In this document: piece after piece, positions 34,800 to 45,075 of the stretch | Layout of the letters: every line of letters starts with the position of its first letter | How positions within the stretch are numbered: position 1 is the first letter of the stretch | Assembly (NCBI RefSeq): GCF_009730915.1 | Contig: NC_052481.1 | Location: 4,836,001-4,900,000 of the forward strand | Direction: 5' to 3' | DNA: 64,000 bases | DNA from: Dioscorea cayenensis subsp. rotundata | Lineage: Eukaryota; Streptophyta; Magnoliopsida; Dioscoreales; Dioscoreaceae | Program-made: the position numbers and the translations under genes | Notes under the pieces: generated by a model | What the model saw: only the letters and a program-made list of their open reading frames with translations | Told to the model about the DNA's origin: nothing | Databases searched by the model: none

Positions 34800-36847
34800 G
34801 CAAAGTAGAAGTCAAATTGGGATTTATAACATTGAGCCACATGTTAGACTTGATAATTCCCACAGTTTTACATAAACCCCTGAAAAACCAATAACATCTA
34901 GGAGGAGGGACAATATTCCACAACCTATGATTGCCATACTTCTTATGATCAAATCAACCTAGATATAATCTTTGCCATTTAACAAATTAAAGACATTTTT
35001 AGCCTTCAAAGAATGATGGACAAATTTTAAGTTTCGAAGGCCCAAACCCCCTAAGGTTTACCAAGTGTAGAAGTGTTCCAATTAACCATTGACATGCCAC
35101 TACCATTGTTGTCATTTGCCTACAGGAGTTTCCTAGCAGATCTGGATAGTTTCTCAATAGCTGAGTCCGGAAAAGGATAAACTAACATGTAATAAGAAGG
35201 AAGAGCCATAATTGAGCTATTGATTAAGATGGCTTTCCCAGCCTTTGAGATTTTAGCACTTGTCCAATAAGTAGCCAAATTATTAACTTTTCTAACCATG
35301 TTCTCAAAATGAGATAAAGCTAATTTTTTAGAAGAAATCAAGATACCCAAATAAGTGAAAGGGAGCTTGCCCTTTTTGAAATTAAGAATTTGAATAATAC
35401 TTTTGGCAACATGATTATTGAACCAATCAGGAAAGAAAATTCCAAATTTGAATGTATTAGGATTCTAGCAAGAAATAAAGGAATATATCAGCAAACAACA
35501 CTTAATGTTCCTGGTCACTTTCCTAAATGCAGAAGTAATTAGAATTAAACTGTTTGCATACATGAGATGGCTGAAATCATAGTTTAGATCATTGCAAACT
35601 CCAGGGATTAACTTTAAATACTTGGCTCTATTATGCAAATTGGAGAGAATCTGAGAAAGCAAAATGAAAAGATAAGAGGAAATTGGATCCCCTTGTCTAA
35701 CACCATGAGTAGAAGAAAACCAGGAAGTAGGCTGACCATTAATTAATAGAGAAAAGGAAGAAGTCTTCAGACAAGAGCTAATCCAAGCAATCCACTTACT
35801 AGGAAAACCCATTTTTATTAAAACAACAATATCAACATGCCAATTTATAGTGTCATAAGCTTTTCCCACATCTAACTTAATAATCATCCTAGGAGGGTTA
35901 TACAAATTTTGATTAATAGTATGAACCATCTCTTAGACGACAAGAAAGTTATCCGTAGGAGTACATCTAGGAACAAACCCGCATTGTTCCCTACTAATCA
36001 GATTCCCTATCATACTTTTAAGACTTTTAGCCAATATTTTTGTAATGAACTTATAGCAAACATTGCAAAAAGAGATAGGCTGGAAGTCAGACACTTTTTA
36101 AGGGTGATCGATCTTTGGAATTAGAATCACATAAGTTCTTCCCCAGGCTTTAGGCATTTTGGTTGTCTCAAAGAAAGCTTTGATTGCTAAGAAAAGGTGG
36201 TCTCATATCTCATCCCAAAAAAATTTGTAAAACTCTGAATTGAAACCATCAGGGAAAAAGCTTTTATCTGAGGGTAAGGAATTTAGAGTAAGATAAATCT
36301 CCTCTTTTGTAACTTCCCTAGTAATAATATCACAATCACTAGCAAAGATTATAGGCAAATCATTAGGCAAGGAATGAAAAATATAATCTAATGAAGAGTT
36401 ACTAGAGTCTTGCCAAAGGGTCTGGAAATGATTGATAAAAATTTGTCTAATTTGCTACTGGTCAATGAAGACATTTCCAAGGTTATCTTTAATATGAGCA
36501 ATAAAGTTGAAATGCTTCCTGATTTTAACACTTTTCTGAAAGAAAGAGGTATTGAGATCAGCATTATAAATCCAATTAATCTTAGCCCTCTAAGCCCACT
36601 TTTTAGCGTTCTGTCTAAGTAAGACTATATGCTTATTATACAGACTATTGAATTGGACATTATCAGGATCAATCAAGGGATTCTCAAAGCTATCAATCAC
36701 TATAGCCTGGATAGAGACCTCTGTGGCCCTAATTTTCTTATCAATATTGCATGCATCCGAAGCTTTCAAGCAAGCAAATTTGAGCAAAATCTACTCAAAA
36801 TGTGAATAAAAGCATGCATAGCAGAAGAATGAGCATGGAAGTTTAAA
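34800..36847 (-). pseudogene. LINE ORF2: reverse transcriptase and downstream region
   Basis: RT blocks on the minus strand: MIIKLDVGKAYDTINW, FPSKWIAWI, FSLLINGQP, GVRQGDPISSYLFIL (35929-35465). The catalytic YADD/FADD box reads YANS here, so both metal-binding Asp are lost. Farther down, LATYWTSAKISKAGKAILIN and LPSYYMLVYPFP (35350-35120) belong to the region after RT. A tryptophan-rich WNIVPPPRCYWFFRGLC-like stretch lies at about 34920-34860. Upstream (36787-36590), RATEVSIQAIV and YNKHIVLLRQNAKKWA link to the endonuclease half. Several frame breaks. Confidence 0.87.
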
Positions 36848-36852
36848 GTCTT

Positions 36853-38696
36853 TGATAAGTGCTTGTGTGTTAAGAATGCAAAGTATTCTTTCCTTGCGTT
36901 GAGCATTAGTTTTATCAAGTTTTAGCGCTAATACATGTGTATTTGTGTTACTTTGGTGCATGTAGAGTTGCGGAGCCAAATATGTAAGAAAGAAGCTAAT
37001 GTAGATCGTGAATGCACTATTTGATGAAATCTTGGAAAGAACAAATGCGAAAACACAAGTTGGATTCAAAGCTATGTGATTGTGTGCCAGCCTCCGTGTA
37101 TGCAAGCAATCACATGGTTTCGAGGGACACAAAGGCAGTCATATTTGTGTATTCCAACTCGTGCAATGATAGCAAGATCTTCACCAATGAGTCTATTTAT
37201 TGAAGAAGCGATGCGATTTATGGCATAAACGTGTGCCTGTTTATGTTATCTCGATGAAAGACGTGGAATCTGGAGCATTTTGGTAGGGGTAGTATAGCAG
37301 GTACTGTAGCAAAATATTGTAGCAATTCGCTGTAGCAGTTACTGTTCACAGCCCGCAGAAAATCAGGATTCCACAGAATCCACAGGGGCGTGTGGAACAT
37401 CCACAGGGCCGTGTGGATGCCCAATTTCAGCCTATTTAAAGCCGTGATTCAGCCCAATTGAGGGGGCTTTTTCCTCATCTTTTCTTTAACTATTGAGAGG
37501 CTTGCTGCTAGGGTTTAGAGAGGTATTGGCAAGGCTTTTGGACTGGTTCTACGGATTCAACGCCGCGTTTCTCTTAGAAGATAGTTATTGGGGGAGTTTT
37601 CGTCGGTACCGATCCGGCGATGTGTGCCCTAGGCTTGACAAGGAGACCTTTAGAAAAGACGAGGCTACTCCACAAAACTATCGACAGGAATACCGATGGG
37701 GTTTTACTATGGATTGCTTGTTTTTACTTTCAATTCTATCATTGATTGTATCTTGCTCCATGGAGAGCTAAACCCCTAGTAGGTACTTAGATTTCTGAAT
37801 CCTAGGTGTATTTGTTTCATTGACCTTTTATTATGCTTTCCTTAATTGATGTTTTTAATTGAGTTTCAATCTTGAATGCTTGTTGAATGATTTCTCCCTT
37901 AGAGTGATACTAGGGTTGAGAGTCCATCTTGGTAGCCTTTGTGGATGAGTGACACACCATGAGGGCTAGACAAAGCTAGATTGGAGAGGGTCGAGAGGGT
38001 GAGTCGAGAGGTAGCAGAGCGTTCCCTTTCCCTTCCGATGTGATTTATCCTACCTCCATTTCCTAGAGTTCTTTGCGGTCACAATAGAGTGAAGTGCTAA
38101 AGAATAAACTCCGTTAGGACTTAGTTGCACGAGCGACAGAGTAAAGCGTTGAAGTGAACTTTAATATCTGGGGCTTAATTGTGACTAGGGGTCTTTCGCC
38201 TGGACCAAAGGGTTAGCTCTACATATAGGAATAGGGTTTATCACTTGGAATCCCTAGAGCTATTTACAACTTTGCACAGTGTGAGGTGTTGAGATTGATC
38301 GATTTCTCCGTTGGGGCATAGTGTAGAGTTAGTCACGGTTGACCTTAGGTTTGGGACCGTATATCTTAGGATGTCCACGACTCATTGAGCATTAGTTAGG
38401 AAGCATAATAGTTGGTTTTTCACTTGAAGCGATAATCCTAGGCGGAACAATATTCGAGTACCCCACTTCTTATCAATTGTCTTTTCCTTTCACTTATTTG
38501 TGCCTCTCTTTCTTATTTCTTTTATTTTGTCTACATTACATCTTATTAACACAACCATTGTTTCATCTTTACTCGGTTAAGTAGCAATCTTGGTGTTTCT
38601 ATTCCTTATTTTCTGTGGATATAATACCCCACTCACCTGGGATATATTACTTTGATAAACCAGTGCACTTGCGGGTCACACACAAGGGGTATGTCA
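36853..38696 (+). repeat. 5' LTR of the Athila-like element
   Basis: 1844 bp, TG...CA ends. It carries GGGGCGTGTGGAACATCCAC and GGCCGTGTGGATGCC blocks typical of this LTR group, then TATTTAAAGCCGTGATT (about 37431) as a likely promoter. The 92-codon frame at 37493-37771 is inside the LTR and is probably not a gene. Confidence 0.85.
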
Positions 38697-38848
38697 AGTT
38701 TTTGGCGCTGTTGCCAGAAAATAGGCGTTTAGAGATGCTTTGAACTTTGCTATCTTAGCTATTCATTCATTTATTCTATTTCACATCTCCTTATTCTATC
38801 ATCATTCTGATTTGTTTTCTTTTTTTTTTTTTGTTGTAGCTCCAAGTT

Positions 38849-40208
38849 ATGACCCCAGGGAACCCTTCAATATTCATTGAAGGTGATCCTAAACTTGAAC
38901 GAATACTCAGAAGAAGGGGTAAAGAACCTGTACAAGAATCGTCCAATCAAGCTGAAATAGAAGTTGAAGGGTCAGACAGTATGGCAGAGTAGAATGAACA
39001 ATAGAGAACACTTTACAACTATGCAAGACCCTTAGTTTTAGGCACACAATCTAGTATTGTGCGACCCCCGATTCCAACTCCAAATTTTAAGCTAAAGCCG
39101 GCATTCATCCAAATGATTCAACAATTAGCTCAGTTCAATGGTTTGGACGATGAGGATCCAAACAATCACATCAAAAACTTCTTGGAAGTTTGTGACATGC
39201 TGAAGATCAACGGAGTTTCGAATGACGCTATCAGATTGAGGGCTTTCCCATTCTCTCTCAAAGGAAGAGTCAAGCAGTGGCTTCATTCCTTGCCAAAAGC
39301 ATCCATCACGACTTGGAATGAGATGGTCGAAGCTTTCCTTGCAAGGTACTTCCCTCCGGGAAAGTCGGCAAAGCTTCATAATGAGATATTGTCGTTTGTT
39401 CAGATGGAGCTTGAATCCTTGTTTAAGATGTGGGAGCGATTCAAGGATCTCTTGTGGAAGTGTCCACAACACCGATTCCCCGAATGGATAATCATTTAAA
39501 CTTTTTACAACGGGTTGAACCCAAGTACAAGACAACTTCTAGATGCCGCCACAGGAGATACAATGGGGAGCAAGACCCCTGATGAAGCCCGACAGTTAGT
39601 AGAAGAAATGGTCACTACCAATGGAATGCGAGGGAAAGGAAGAAAGTGGCCGGACTCCATGAGATCGATGCAGTTACATCTTTGGCAGCCCAAGTAGAGA
39701 CATTGAGCAAGAAATGGACACATTGACTTCATCGAGGGTAGCCGCTATCATGAGTTGTGATGGTTGTGGGGGTTCACATATGTCGTCTGATAGTCCTATC
39801 TTGATTGCTACTTCAGCCCCGACTGAACAAGTAGATTTTGTGGGTAACTTGGGAAGGGTACAAGGTAATTCTTATAGCAACACCTACAACCAAGGGTGGA
39901 GGAACCACCCCAATTTCTCATAGAGTAACTAAGGGCAGCAAAAGGCCATGGCATCACCGGGTTTTCAACAACAACAAGCCCCAAACATGGGGAATAGAGT
40001 TTCAGGCTTGGAGACCTGGATGACCAATCTAAAGAAAGCTTTGACCAGATTTGTTCAATCATCGGATACACATTTTTAGTTGGTCGAAGCTACACTTCGC
40101 AACCATACCGTTTCCTTGCATAATTTAGAGAATCAAGTGGGGCAAATTGAAAGTGTGAAAGCCACCTTAGCAGCCGCTTTGGAAAGGGTTACCTTAGAGG
40201 ATGTGTGA
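38849..40208 (+). pseudogene. Athila-type gag polyprotein, interrupted
   Basis: In one frame from ATG 38849: PKLERILRRRGKEP, stops near 38990 and 39002, then FKLKPAFIQMIQQLAQFNGL, DPNNHIKNFLEVCDML, FPFSLKGRVKQWLHSLP, RYFPPGKSAKLHNEI, FKDLLWKCPQH, a stop at 39497, then FYNGLNPSTRQLLDAATGD. This is the retrotransposon gag domain of the Athila/Tat group. A shifted frame from 39714 gives CDGCGGSHMSSDSP and NTYNQGWRNHPNFS, the usual gag C-terminal knuckle region. Later frames (NLENQVGQIES) close the gag. It is not functional as it stands. Confidence 0.88.
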
Positions 40209-40529
40209 AGCTACTACCATTCCTTTATTTTATTGTGTTTTGTAGATAAATAAGTCCCTTATTACTTAGAACTTTGAGGAGTATACTTTGGATTGAATTG
40301 AGTGAGTTTACACACACTTACACGATTTCAGGTTTGTTGTCCTTTTTTATTCAAGTTCTAGCTAGAGCATTGATTTTTCATATTTAGTGTTGAAATTTCC
40401 CTTACTTTTAGAATGCTCTCCTTGCATGCTTTGGTGAACCTAAGGCCAAGAACTTTCAATATTACCTTCTTCTATGCTTCAATGTTTATCTTTGCTTGAG
40501 GACAAGTAAAAGCTTAAGTGTGGGGGAGT

Positions 40530-40593
40530 TGACCTGAGATTTATTGCTTCGACAAACCCGTGCACTTGTGGGTCGCACGCAAGGGGTGTGTCA
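40530..40593 (+). repeat. 64-bp remnant of the 3' LTR
   Basis: TGACCTGAGATTTATTGCTT to GGGGTGTGTCA matches the last ~60 bp of the 5' LTR (38634-38696) at most positions, keeps the terminal TG and CA, and abuts the GTCTT duplication. Confidence 0.85.
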
Positions 40594-40598
40594 GTCTT

Positions 40599-41397
40599 TC
40601 TAATAGCAATCAAATGATCATTATACTTAAGCCAGTGATTCTCAAAACAAAAGATATTACGACGATTACCAGCATATCTAGAAGCATATAAAAGCAAAGG
40701 AGAGTGATCGGAAAGGATCCTGGGCAAATGCATCATATTATATGCATTAAAAAAAGAAATCCAAGAATAGTTTGCCAAGCAACGATCCAACCTAGCCCTT
40801 CTCCGCACGTGACCAATTTGACCATTGCACCAATAGAACAGTACCACCGAACCCGATGTCAAGCAAGGAATTATTATCAATGAAATCGGAAAAAAAAATT
40901 GAACCTTGCGATTGTAATAAGAAAACCTCCCTCCCATATGCTCATCAGAGGTAATTAAAATCACCTATGAGACACCAAGGGGTCTCAAGAGAATTAAGTT
41001 TAGAAAGCTCTTTCCAAACCTTCCTTTGAATTTGAATTTTAAGAATATTATAAACAACAGAGATGACCATATTAGTCAAGGTAAGGTTAGAGATTACCAT
41101 ATGCAAGATAAATTTGGACTTAATAATCGGAGTGACACAACCAAGTCTATCCTGCCAGAGCGTGATAATACCTCCTGAATAATATCCTTCTACTGTGATA
41201 GCCGCCCAATTCCAGTGTCTGGCAAACCTAGAACAAAAGCGATCAATTCTATCAAAATATGCTCTTATTTCAATCAAACAGATGATCATAGGATTATGCT
41301 CCTTTGCTAACAACTGAATACGGTTGATCTTATCAAGCCCCATTGCTCCCTTACAACTCCAACAAATTACTTTTAGAGAACTCATCATAAACAACAA
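40599..41397 (-). pseudogene. LINE ORF2 endonuclease (EEP family), interrupted
   Basis: MSSLKVICWSCKGAMG (41380s), IICLIEIRAYF, GGIITLWQD and CLIGDFN are the apurinic-endonuclease-like blocks of plant LINEs. After GDFN the frame shifts by one base to ITSDEHMGG, then RARLDRCLANYSWISFF and LSDHSPLLL complete the domain. The catalytic-type Glu after QE/LIE and the SDH motif are visible; the shift inactivates it. The reading is cut at 40599 by the LTR insertion. Confidence 0.87.
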
Positions 41398-41419
41398 TAA
41401 TAAAAGATGAAAGAACCAA

Positions 41420-43406
41420 GAAAAACTGAAGAGGAAGGAAAGGGGACTATAAAGGATTAGCTAAATCCCAATCCACCTCCCTCTAACTTCCCTTTCTTTG
41501 GGGAAGTATCCTCTAAATAACTGTCCTTTTGGACAAGTGCTTCTCTTCTTAGCTCTTCTTGAGCTTGTTTAATGGTGAGGTGAGGTCGTCTCCAAGTTTG
41601 TCATTCATATCTTCATCTTCTTCTGACCAATCCGAATCAGTCATTGATTGATCAGAATCCTCATTAGATGCCGAGTCCTCTTCTAGAGCATTTTTCACTC
41701 TGTCTACCATCATACTATGCGTGCTCCCCTTGTCTCAAGCTCTACATTAATCAGAGGATTAGAAGAATAGAGGAATAAGAGGTTGTTTTTGAGAAGGCTC
41801 TACCATCTTGGAAGAAGACTCCCCCTTTTCCATTCTCCCAGGCAAGCGAATAGGGTTTCTGGCATTGTTCTCTCTTGTTGTCGGAATTGCCAAGATCGAA
41901 TCCCCAGGAGATGCTACCTGTTTTCCTTTGGACCCTTCATAACTGACAGTAAGATCGAGAGGAGCTAAGGAACTCTCCCCTACCATCCCATCGTTTCTTA
42001 ATTAAATTGGCATCATGTTCCCCATGTGAAGGGATATGAGAACGCTGGCCTCGAGAAGACAAAAGTTGCCCGCCCCTGCCTCTCCAGTTATTACGCACAT
42101 CTCCATGGTGAGATCCAAACGAAAACTCCATGTCCCAAGGTTCCCTTGGGACTAGATCCAAGTTGCCTTGAGATTGGTTTTCATCAACGGCTCTCAAAGC
42201 TCATGTAGTAATACCCTATTTCATGTGATTTGCACATGTTGACAGATCCCTAGCCACCATGGCCGTGACCGCGACTATGAAGATGAGAAACAACCATCCA
42301 AGAACTGAAATATTGTTCATTTGTCAAGATCTCTTCCAATGCCGGGGTCGAAAAACTAGCACCAACATGACCCTCATCCATCTCTATTGGTTTGTCGGCC
42401 GGGAACCTAGGATCGCTGCCAAATCCATTACCAAAGTGAGAAATTCCATGTTCGTGGCTGGGGACAAATCCTCGGCGATGGCTGCAGGAGTTGGTACCGT
42501 GTCCAATCATTCCATAGTGGTAACAAAAGGTAGGGAGACGCTCATAAAAAACAGTGACAGAGGACCTTACCATATCCATCGTCCAACCAGAAGCCTCTTT
42601 TCAGTGGTGAAATTAGATCAATCTCTAAATAAACTCTTGCAAATCGAGCTCTCGACAGGGATGAAGTGAGTTCATCAACCTTGAGAAGTTTGCCAAGAGG
42701 TTCAGTGATGGAATCAAGGGTTTGACCATCCCAAAGTTCAAATGGTAAGTTATGAAGTTGCACCCACACAATGGCCTTTGTCAGCTTGGTCGTTGCCAGT
42801 TCAAAGAAAGGTTGCCACTGTGAGATTTGGAAGGTAAGTCCATTTATATTCCACGGTCCTCCAAAAACTATTTTTTTCTTTGCCTCATTTGTCTCACAGC
42901 GGATTAACATAAACCCATTTGGCATGTCAGATATGGAGATTCTTCCAAACTCTTGCCACTGTCCAAGTAGAACAATTTTTATATACTCAAAAACTGGAGC
43001 CTTGCCAAAAAGCTTGGCATACAAGGCATGTTGAACCCTCAAACTTGCCCTCACTTTGATATCTTCATCAATTTTGACATGCCAAGGAAAATATTAGAGA
43101 AGTTTCTTCCTTTAAGCCAAACAGTCAAAAAAAAAAACTAAAGCTTGCTGGATTGAAGAACACCAAGAACTTGTGCCAGTATTCAATGGATGTCCCAGAC
43201 ACAATACAAACTACATTCAAGGTAATGGACATACGACTAATCATCCAGGACAAGTTGACCAGATCAAATATTAACAAGTTCAAAATCATTGTCACACAAC
43301 CGACATTGGGTGAAGATGGGGAGTACCTGCAGCATGCGCAGTGGATTTTTTGAAGCATACTCCCAGAATTGGCAATCATCCTATCATTTGGATCTCCATC
43401 TTGCAT
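41420..43406 (-). pseudogene. LINE ORF1 (DUF4283 plus CCHC knuckle), interrupted
   Basis: From 43054: LLGQWQEFGRISISDMPNGF and GGPWNINGLTFQISQWQPFF, then VWVQLHNLPFELWD, LGKLLKVDE and ARVYLEIDL, the DUF4283 RNA-binding-like domain of plant LINE ORF1. From 42579 YERLPTFCYHYGMIGHGTNSC (zinc knuckle C-HYG-GH-C) follows. The 43406-43125 frame lies upstream of DUF4283 and is unassigned. Downstream, 42200-41700 is low-complexity linker. Frames are discontinuous. Confidence 0.85.
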
Positions 43407-43430
43407 TTACAAACGGTTGTTACAATCCTA

Positions 43431-44533
43431 AAAAAAAAAAAGCAGTTCCCCTTTTTTTTGGATCCAAACGATCGAAAAGGGGCCATGTTTTTTATTTTAT
43501 TATATTTTTTTAATAATATTTTAATATTAAAAAAAAAACCACGTCAGCAACCATGGATGGAAAACCAAACGGCTGTTACAGTCTGAACTAAGATTACTCA
43601 ATTAAAATAATAGATGTACCCCAGAGACAAAAATAGAATTAAGGGACTAAATGGGCAACTTTACCTACTTATAAGGGCCAAATAAGGGGTTAATCCATGA
43701 ATTAACTGTACTTATTTTATAGAGGTTGTTCCTTCGGGGTTTTTATAAGTAGTGCATATAAATAGGAAAATTTTAAATTAAAAATATATAAATATGTTGC
43801 TAGAATTTGATTTTCTTTTAAAGTGAAATAATCATTATATAATATAAAAATGTAAAATTAACCAAGAATGATAACAAAATACTAAATTTAGGGGGAAAAA
43901 TAATTTTAATAAAAAAGAAAATAACCATAACAACTTGTTGTTTGACACAAGAGTGCGAGGGTAAGGGTTCGAATTTTTCCCCTACAGACTGTTTTTTGTA
44001 CTGTTCATGTACTGTACATTTGGATTCGGTACTTTTTTATACTATTTATGGATCTGGGTATGTGTTCTTTATAGAAAAATTAGTGGTTTCATCTTTCCAG
44101 GATTGCAGGACGGGGGATTTTTTTAAAAAAAATTTATAAATTACCTTAATTGACTTGTCGTTTATTAGTAATAAATATATAATAAATAAATAAAAAACTT
44201 GTTGCTTTACATAACATGGTATGAAATTAATAATTCATCAAGAGAGTAATTAATAAAAATCCCTAGTTTAGTTATTCATAATTGATCTAACTCATTTATG
44301 GTGGGTATAATAAAAAGTTGAGGAATTTTAAAAGTTTATATTTTAGTAAATAAAAATTAAAAACAGATAAATAATTCAGATGGATGCGCAAGTTGGGTAT
44401 TCATTCATTCATTCATTCAATCAATCAAGTCCAACATTGTTTTTCAAAACCAGATAAGGCACACAGATTTCGTGCAATTCCCTCCCTTACTAAACAACCT
44501 AATAATTTATCAGCTGTCTAGCGTTTATCACTC
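43431..44533. other. AT-rich intergenic DNA
   Basis: Contains poly(A)/poly(T) runs and an (ATTC)n microsatellite (about 44399-44425). No gene seen. Confidence 0.5.
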
Positions 44534-44935
44534 GTGGGTCCCGCCATATTTTCAACGTGTCAACTAACTAGTGAGATATCACCTGAATTTGCTGTTCAAT
44601 CCTATAGACCTCTAAGCTCTATCCAATTTCTCCACGAGGATCGGTCACCCTCTCCCATGTTACAGCATGGTGCACCATCTCGTGTACCATTACCCGGGGC
44701 CCACCTTGTTTTACACGTGGCAACCATCTAGAGGTTCACTTCCGCGTTTGCTGTTGGAAGCCCCGCAAACCGACGGCATTGGAATCCGCTCTTCGTTATC
44801 GGTCGAACAAACACACTGTCCTTCACCTCTCCCGACGACGATCTTAACGAGTACCATAGGTGGGCCCCTTTTTTAATTTTACGTGGCAGTTATCTAATGG
44901 GAAAGCACCCTGTTTGCTGTTTGGGACCAGAAAGC
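44534..44935 (+). promoter_or_regulatory. Triplicated promoter module with ACGTG boxes
   Basis: Three diverged direct repeats start at 44534, 44694 and 44860. Each reads GTGGG(T/C)CC or GGGGCCC, then a T-rich bit, an ACGT box (AACGTGTCAA, ACACGTGGCAA, TACGTGGCAG), a CTA-containing segment and a TTTGCTGTT box. Units are about 160 and 166 bp, the third partial. It ends about 140 bp before the start codon at 45076. ACGTGG/CACGTG cores are known bZIP/ABRE sites; their use here is inferred. Confidence 0.75.
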
Positions 44936-45075
44936 GAAGACTCTTACTCGAACCCACTCCATTTCCCCCGTCTTCTCCTCTCACCGCCGCCGATCCCGAG
45001 CTTGCTCTTCTCCCCAAACCCTAAAAATGGCGGATTCCTGAAGACCGAGCATCGAAACCCTAGCCCTTTCGATCC

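Larger units (their letters stand above)
36853..40593 (+). mobile_element. Athila-like Gypsy element, gag-only, inserted in the LINE (GTCTT duplication)
   Basis: GTCTT flanks it at 36848-36852 and 40594-40598. The 5' LTR (36853-38696) starts TGATAAGTGCTTGTGTG and ends AAGGGGTATGTCA. The primer site region TTTTTGGCGCTGTTGCC follows at 38699. The interior has gag only, then a TGTGGGGGAGT polypurine-like tract (40519-40529). The 3' LTR is reduced to 64 bp (40530-40593). No protease, RT or integrase motif was seen between gag and the tract. Confidence 0.9.
34441..43430 (-). mobile_element. L1-type LINE, nearly full length, split by an Athila-like insertion
   Basis: Reading from high to low coordinates: ORF1 (about 43406-41700), endonuclease (41397-40600), a 3.7-kb LTR element (36853-40593), then reverse transcriptase and the 3' part (36847-about 34450). 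The two halves join at the GTCTT duplication in the middle of the ORF2 region that follows the endonuclease. The exact 5' and 3' ends are not certain. All frames contain stops or shifts, so the copy is dead. Confidence 0.85.

Noticed and set aside
37493..37771. 92-codon frame in the Athila-like element
   Set aside because: It lies wholly inside the 5' LTR and has no recognised domain.
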